Shown here: piece by piece, positions 61,167-64,000 of the stretch
Numbering within the stretch: position 1 is the stretch's first letter
How the letters are laid out: each line of letters begins with the position of its first letter
Assembly: GCA_020723305.1 (NCBI GenBank)
Contig: DYJC01000014.1
Span: 62,001-126,000 of the forward strand
Direction of reading: 5' to 3'
Length of the DNA stretch: 64,000 nt
From: Desulfosudis oleivorans
Lineage (GTDB): Bacteria; Desulfobacterota; Desulfobacteria; Desulfobacterales; SURF-7
Translations under genes and position numbers: made by a program
The notes under the pieces: model-generated
The model's database searches: none
What the model was told of the DNA's origin: nothing
What the model saw: only the letters and a program-made list of their open reading frames with translations

Positions 61167-61736
61167 ATGACTTCAAATAACGAACTGAGGCTGGCTTACT
61201 GTCTGACGGTTATCTTGCTTCTTGTAGGCGGAATCTGCTTCGCTGCCTATCCGGTTGAAAAGCCAAAAGATCCTGTCCGAAAAATGTTTAAAACATCAGC
61301 CGGAAACGTGCTGTTTACACATAAGGTGCATCGGGTCGAGACAGGTTATGGGGCCGCATGTATCGATTGTCACCATCATCATGAAGAAGATCCGGAAAAC
61401 TATAAAGCCTGCGGTGATTGCCACACAGCCGAATTGCCCAAAACAGTCCCCCAAAACTGCCTGGAGTGCCATGATTCAGCAGGTAATATTGAAGATCATC
61501 ATCCGAAAACCATCGAAGGAGATGAAGCGCGGCTCTGCAAGGATTGCCATCAAAAAACAAAGGATGGCTCCATTCCGGAAGCTTGCACCGAATGCCACGA
61601 GCCGGATGAAATTAAAGGTAAACAAAAAATCATGAATTTTCAAAATCGATCCGATGCTTTCCATAAACAGTGCATCGACTGTCATAAAGAATATGGTTCC
61701 GGTCCGGTTGAATGTTCATCCTGCCATGTCATGTAA
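61167..61736 (+). CDS. Periplasmic heptahaem c-type cytochrome of the Rnf cluster
   Basis: 189 residues from ATG 61167 (AAGGA upstream; the frame has a TTG at 61125). Signal peptide LAYCLTVILLLVGGICFA. Seven CxxCH haem sites: CIDCH, CGDCH, CLECH, CKDCH, CTECH, CIDCH, CSSCH, with extra histidines (HHHH, HDS, HPK) as distal ligands. It resembles class III cytochromes. Multihaem cytochromes precede rnf genes in sulfate reducers and Methanosarcina, where they pass electrons to or from the Rnf complex. rnfC starts 12 bp downstream. The 168 bp before this gene are AT-rich and show no other gene. Confidence 0.93.
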   Translation: MTSNNELRLAYCLTVILLLVGGICFAAYPVEKPKDPVRKMFKTSAGNVLFTHKVHRVETGYGAACIDCHHHHEEDPENYKACGDCHTAELPKTVPQNCLECHDSAGNIEDHHPKTIEGDEARLCKDCHQKTKDGSIPEACTECHEPDEIKGKQKIMNFQNRSDAFHKQCIDCHKEYGSGPVECSSCHVM

Positions 61737-61748
61737 AGGAAAGGTGTT

Positions 61749-63032
61749 ATGATTAAAAAATCATTCTTTGGTTTGCTCAAACCCAGGCTTGAATATGATA
61801 TCATTGATTCAAAAACAACAGCGCCTCGGGAAATTACAGTATCCAAAACCGTTCAACTATTGTCCAACAGAATTTTCGATAAAAAAGATTCAATTCTTAT
61901 TCAGGTTGGAGATGAGGTTCGTACCGGACAGAAATTATCCCTCATAAAAGGGGAAGATGATTATGTGATCTCACCGGTTTCCGGTGCAATCACATCGATC
62001 TCTCCCTATACTGGAAATTTTGGCATGCTGATGACCTCCATTGTCATCAGCAAGAACAGCAAAGAGGAAACAGATGGCCGATTTGCAGAGGCTGCGAAAT
62101 CACCCTCTCTTCAAACCACAACCGATTTTCTGGCACATCTGCCCGGCTTTTTTCCGATATCACTTCTTTCAAAACAAACACCAAAAATAAAAACGCTTGT
62201 CATCCATGGTATGGATACAGACCTGCTTGTGACAACAAGGCAGCAGATTGTCAAGGCGTCTGCTCCTGCGATCAAAAAAGGCATACAGATTCTGAAAGAG
62301 ATCTCCGGCATAGAAACATTTATCATTGTTGTTCCGGAAACCTTATTCCATGAAGCTGTTTCAACCGGAGCAACGGTAAAAACAATCGCTTCTAACTATC
62401 CTTCCGCATCGCCCTATCTGATTCTCAAAAATATTCTCGGAATGGAACTTCCGGCAGGAGATTGTTTTGAAAAACATGGAATTGCGGTTGTAAGCGCTGA
62501 AGCCGTTGCCTCCCTTGGAAAGGCCTATCAGAAACAGGAAATACCGACTCAAAAAGTTCTTACCGTCATTGACAAAACCGGCACCCAAAAACTGGTCTCC
62601 GTATCGATCGGCACCCCGTTAAAAGATATTTTTTCAGCACTGAACATACGCGCTGAAGATGGCGATCGTATCATTATCGGAGGCCCCATGACCGGGTTAT
62701 CCACGTATTCGGAAGATCATCCTGTCTGCCCGGATACAGATGCCGTGATTGTGCAGGATCGTTCCATGATCTCCTGTGTTTCAAACAATGCCTGTATCAA
62801 CTGCGGCGAATGTGTCCGGATCTGCCCGGCAAAAATTCAGGTGAATATGCTTGTTCGTTTTCTGGAAGCGTGTCTTTATGATGATGCAGTTGATCGATAC
62901 GACCTTTTCTCCTGCATCGAATGTGGTTTATGCAGTTACGTCTGCACTGCAAAGATCCCGGTCTTCCAATATATAAGGCTATCCAAACAAGAGCTTACCG
63001 GAATTCAATCCACGGAGGCTGAGAATGTTTAA
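61749..63032 (+). CDS. rnfC: Rnf electron transport complex subunit C
   Basis: 427 residues. N-terminal barrel-sandwich region (DSILIQVGDEVRTGQKLSLI, VISPVSGAITSI), the NADH/FMN-binding Rossmann part (about 140-330), the SLBB-like part and two [4Fe-4S] clusters at the C-terminus: CINCGECVRICPAKI and CIECGLCSYVCTAKIP. Rnf couples ferredoxin:NAD+ (or cytochrome) electron transfer to Na+ or H+ pumping. RnfC here lacks the long C-terminal repeat extension of E. coli RsxC. It overlaps rnfD by 8 bp. Confidence 0.96.
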   Translation: MIKKSFFGLLKPRLEYDIIDSKTTAPREITVSKTVQLLSNRIFDKKDSILIQVGDEVRTGQKLSLIKGEDDYVISPVSGAITSISPYTGNFGMLMTSIVISKNSKEETDGRFAEAAKSPSLQTTTDFLAHLPGFFPISLLSKQTPKIKTLVIHGMDTDLLVTTRQQIVKASAPAIKKGIQILKEISGIETFIIVVPETLFHEAVSTGATVKTIASNYPSASPYLILKNILGMELPAGDCFEKHGIAVVSAEAVASLGKAYQKQEIPTQKVLTVIDKTGTQKLVSVSIGTPLKDIFSALNIRAEDGDRIIIGGPMTGLSTYSEDHPVCPDTDAVIVQDRSMISCVSNNACINCGECVRICPAKIQVNMLVRFLEACLYDDAVDRYDLFSCIECGLCSYVCTAKIPVFQYIRLSKQELTGIQSTEAENV

Positions 63033-63987
63033 CCAGAAAAAATTCATCGTTTCCCATGCGCCCTTCTGGCATGACGGAAGCTCGCTTTCCACAAAACACT
63101 ACCATATCATGCTGGCTGCCACACTGGCTGTCATACCTGGTTTTGTCCAGTATGGCGGACCGGCTGTTGCGGTTGTCTGCTTTTCAATTGCAACTGCCAT
63201 GATATGGGAAATGATCATCAATAAAATCGCCAAGCAGCCGGTTACCATTGGTGATGGCAATGCTGCATTGATCGGATTGCTTTTGGCCATGATGATCCCG
63301 GCAACCACCCCCTGGTGGGCGGTTCTTACAGGGACCTTCCTGGCCATAGTAATCGGAAAACAGATTTTCGGAGGACTCGGTGGCAACCCGTTTCATCCGG
63401 TTGTGGTTTCCATGGCCATTCTGTCCCTCTCCTGGAAAGGGATATTTGATTTCAACGAAGCGCTCCTGCCTTATGACTTCAACTTTACAATGGCTTATCC
63501 TCTGGCATCGCTTAAGGCTTTTGGCCCGGATTCAATATCATCCTTTTCCATTACTGACCTGCTCATAGGAAGGCAGACAGGCGGAATCGGATCGACCTGT
63601 GGAATTGCACTCCTGATCGGAGGTCTCTATCTGATACTTCGGGGATTTATCCGATGGGAAATATCGTTTTCCTTTCTTGCCGGTGCGTTTGTTACCGCAT
63701 TCCTTTTCACATTGTTTGGTGAGGAAGGAAAATATGCCGGGCCGCTTTTCCATATTTTTACAGGTTATACCCTGATTGGTGCCATTTATCTTGCGACAGA
63801 GGACTCCTCTTCACCGGTTAATTTCATTCCCATGCTGCTCTATGGTGCCGGCTGCGGCATCATGACAATCCTGATTCGAAACATTGGTGCATATGTGGAT
63901 GGTGTGGTTCTCGCCATTTTTTTGATGAATCTTGCCAATCCTCTTATTGATAAAATCAGACCCAAAGCGCTCGGAAAGGTTGCATAA
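63025..63987 (+). CDS. rnfD: Rnf electron transport complex subunit D
   Basis: 320 residues, about nine to ten membrane spans. Typical text: SHAPFWHDGSSLSTKHYHIM at the start, GDGNAALIGLLLAMMIPATT, PWWAVLTGTFLAIVIGKQIF, GGLGGNPFHPVVV, then GGIGSTCGIALLIGGLYL and TGYTLIGAIYLATEDSSSPV. It carries covalently bound FMN in the membrane part of the complex. The threonine attachment site cannot be pointed to with confidence by eye. It overlaps rnfC by 8 bp and is followed by the next rnf gene after 2 bp. Confidence 0.96.
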   Translation: MFNQKKFIVSHAPFWHDGSSLSTKHYHIMLAATLAVIPGFVQYGGPAVAVVCFSIATAMIWEMIINKIAKQPVTIGDGNAALIGLLLAMMIPATTPWWAVLTGTFLAIVIGKQIFGGLGGNPFHPVVVSMAILSLSWKGIFDFNEALLPYDFNFTMAYPLASLKAFGPDSISSFSITDLLIGRQTGGIGSTCGIALLIGGLYLILRGFIRWEISFSFLAGAFVTAFLFTLFGEEGKYAGPLFHIFTGYTLIGAIYLATEDSSSPVNFIPMLLYGAGCGIMTILIRNIGAYVDGVVLAIFLMNLANPLIDKIRPKALGKVA

Positions 63988-63989
63988 CA

Positions 63990-64000
63990 ATGAATGAAAT
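63990..64000 (+). CDS. Start of the next rnf gene (probably rnfG), cut by window end
   Basis: ATG at 63990 follows the rnfD stop after 2 bp, with AAGG 11 bases upstream. Only three codons are visible. The identity as rnfG is inferred from the usual rnfCDGEAB order; an ATG at 63994 is an alternative. Confidence 0.4.

Overview
The window is a stretch of a mesophilic, moderately AT-rich chromosome. It most likely comes from a Desulfobacterota (former deltaproteobacterial) anaerobe related to the Desulfobacterales. This is inferred, not proven, from four things: an Rnf operon headed by a multihaem c-type cytochrome; the gene order dnaG, rpoD, tRNA, Nif3-like, zinc-ribbon protein, rnpB; the abundance of PAS/response-regulator, PilZ and DUF4388 proteins; and acyl-CoA metabolism genes. 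No phage, conjugative element, transposase or CRISPR array was seen.

Layout. 1-8.4 kb: 3' part of an acyl-CoA hydrolase/transferase fused to a GNAT domain, a PAS hybrid kinase, a beta-CASP RNase-like protein, an adenosine-specific kinase, aroB, and a ThDP enzyme resembling human ILVBL/HACL2. 8.4-14 kb: a hipBA toxin-antitoxin pair with a consensus promoter, an AEC transporter, an MscS-type channel, a stand-alone cereblon-like CULT-domain protein, and a PilZ protein. 14.2-23.4 kb (mostly minus strand): ispD, an HPr-tailed protein, RNase P RNA, a zinc-ribbon protein, a Nif3 protein, a CAT-anticodon tRNA with its terminator, rpoD, dnaG and hisB. 23.5-42 kb: a YcaO-TPR protein, a 122-bp inverted-repeat element, ParA, a dynamin-like GTPase, AlgH, glycerate kinase, a mannose-1-phosphate guanylyltransferase, CysQ, a receiver-DUF4388 protein, PilZ, Nudix, a DEAD-box helicase, uvrA, a UlaG-like hydrolase and a crotonase. 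42-45.4 kb: a secreted rhodanese preceded by an octamer tandem repeat, and a hybrid kinase.

45.4-52.6 kb is the accessory region. Four toxin-antitoxin loci (two VapBC-type, YefM/ParE, BrnTA), a GNAT, a deoxyribosyltransferase/TIR-like protein and a helix-rich unknown protein lie close together, nearly all on the minus strand. Several of these genes are followed directly by hairpins with attC architecture. I read this as a possible integrase-less integron cassette cluster (CALIN). Beyond it is a decayed zone (51.2-52.6 kb) holding an antitoxin-like gene with an in-frame TGA, a partial copy of the cyclic-nucleotide-binding gene at 53.3 kb, a sigma-54 activator fragment, and a diverged direct repeat carrying REP-like palindromes.

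52.6-64 kb: a glutamine amidotransferase plus cNMP-binding protein pair, a 28-residue membrane micro-protein with an ideal Shine-Dalgarno, a large YVTN beta-propeller lipoprotein, a second copy of the 122-bp repeat, DAHP synthase, a cNMP/DUF4388 protein coupled to an aspartyl protease with a PDZ domain, and the start of an rnf operon (heptahaem cytochrome, rnfC, rnfD, start of the next gene).

Where the longest frame begins with TTG/GTG or lacks a ribosome site, an internal start was chosen. These choices are stated per gene.
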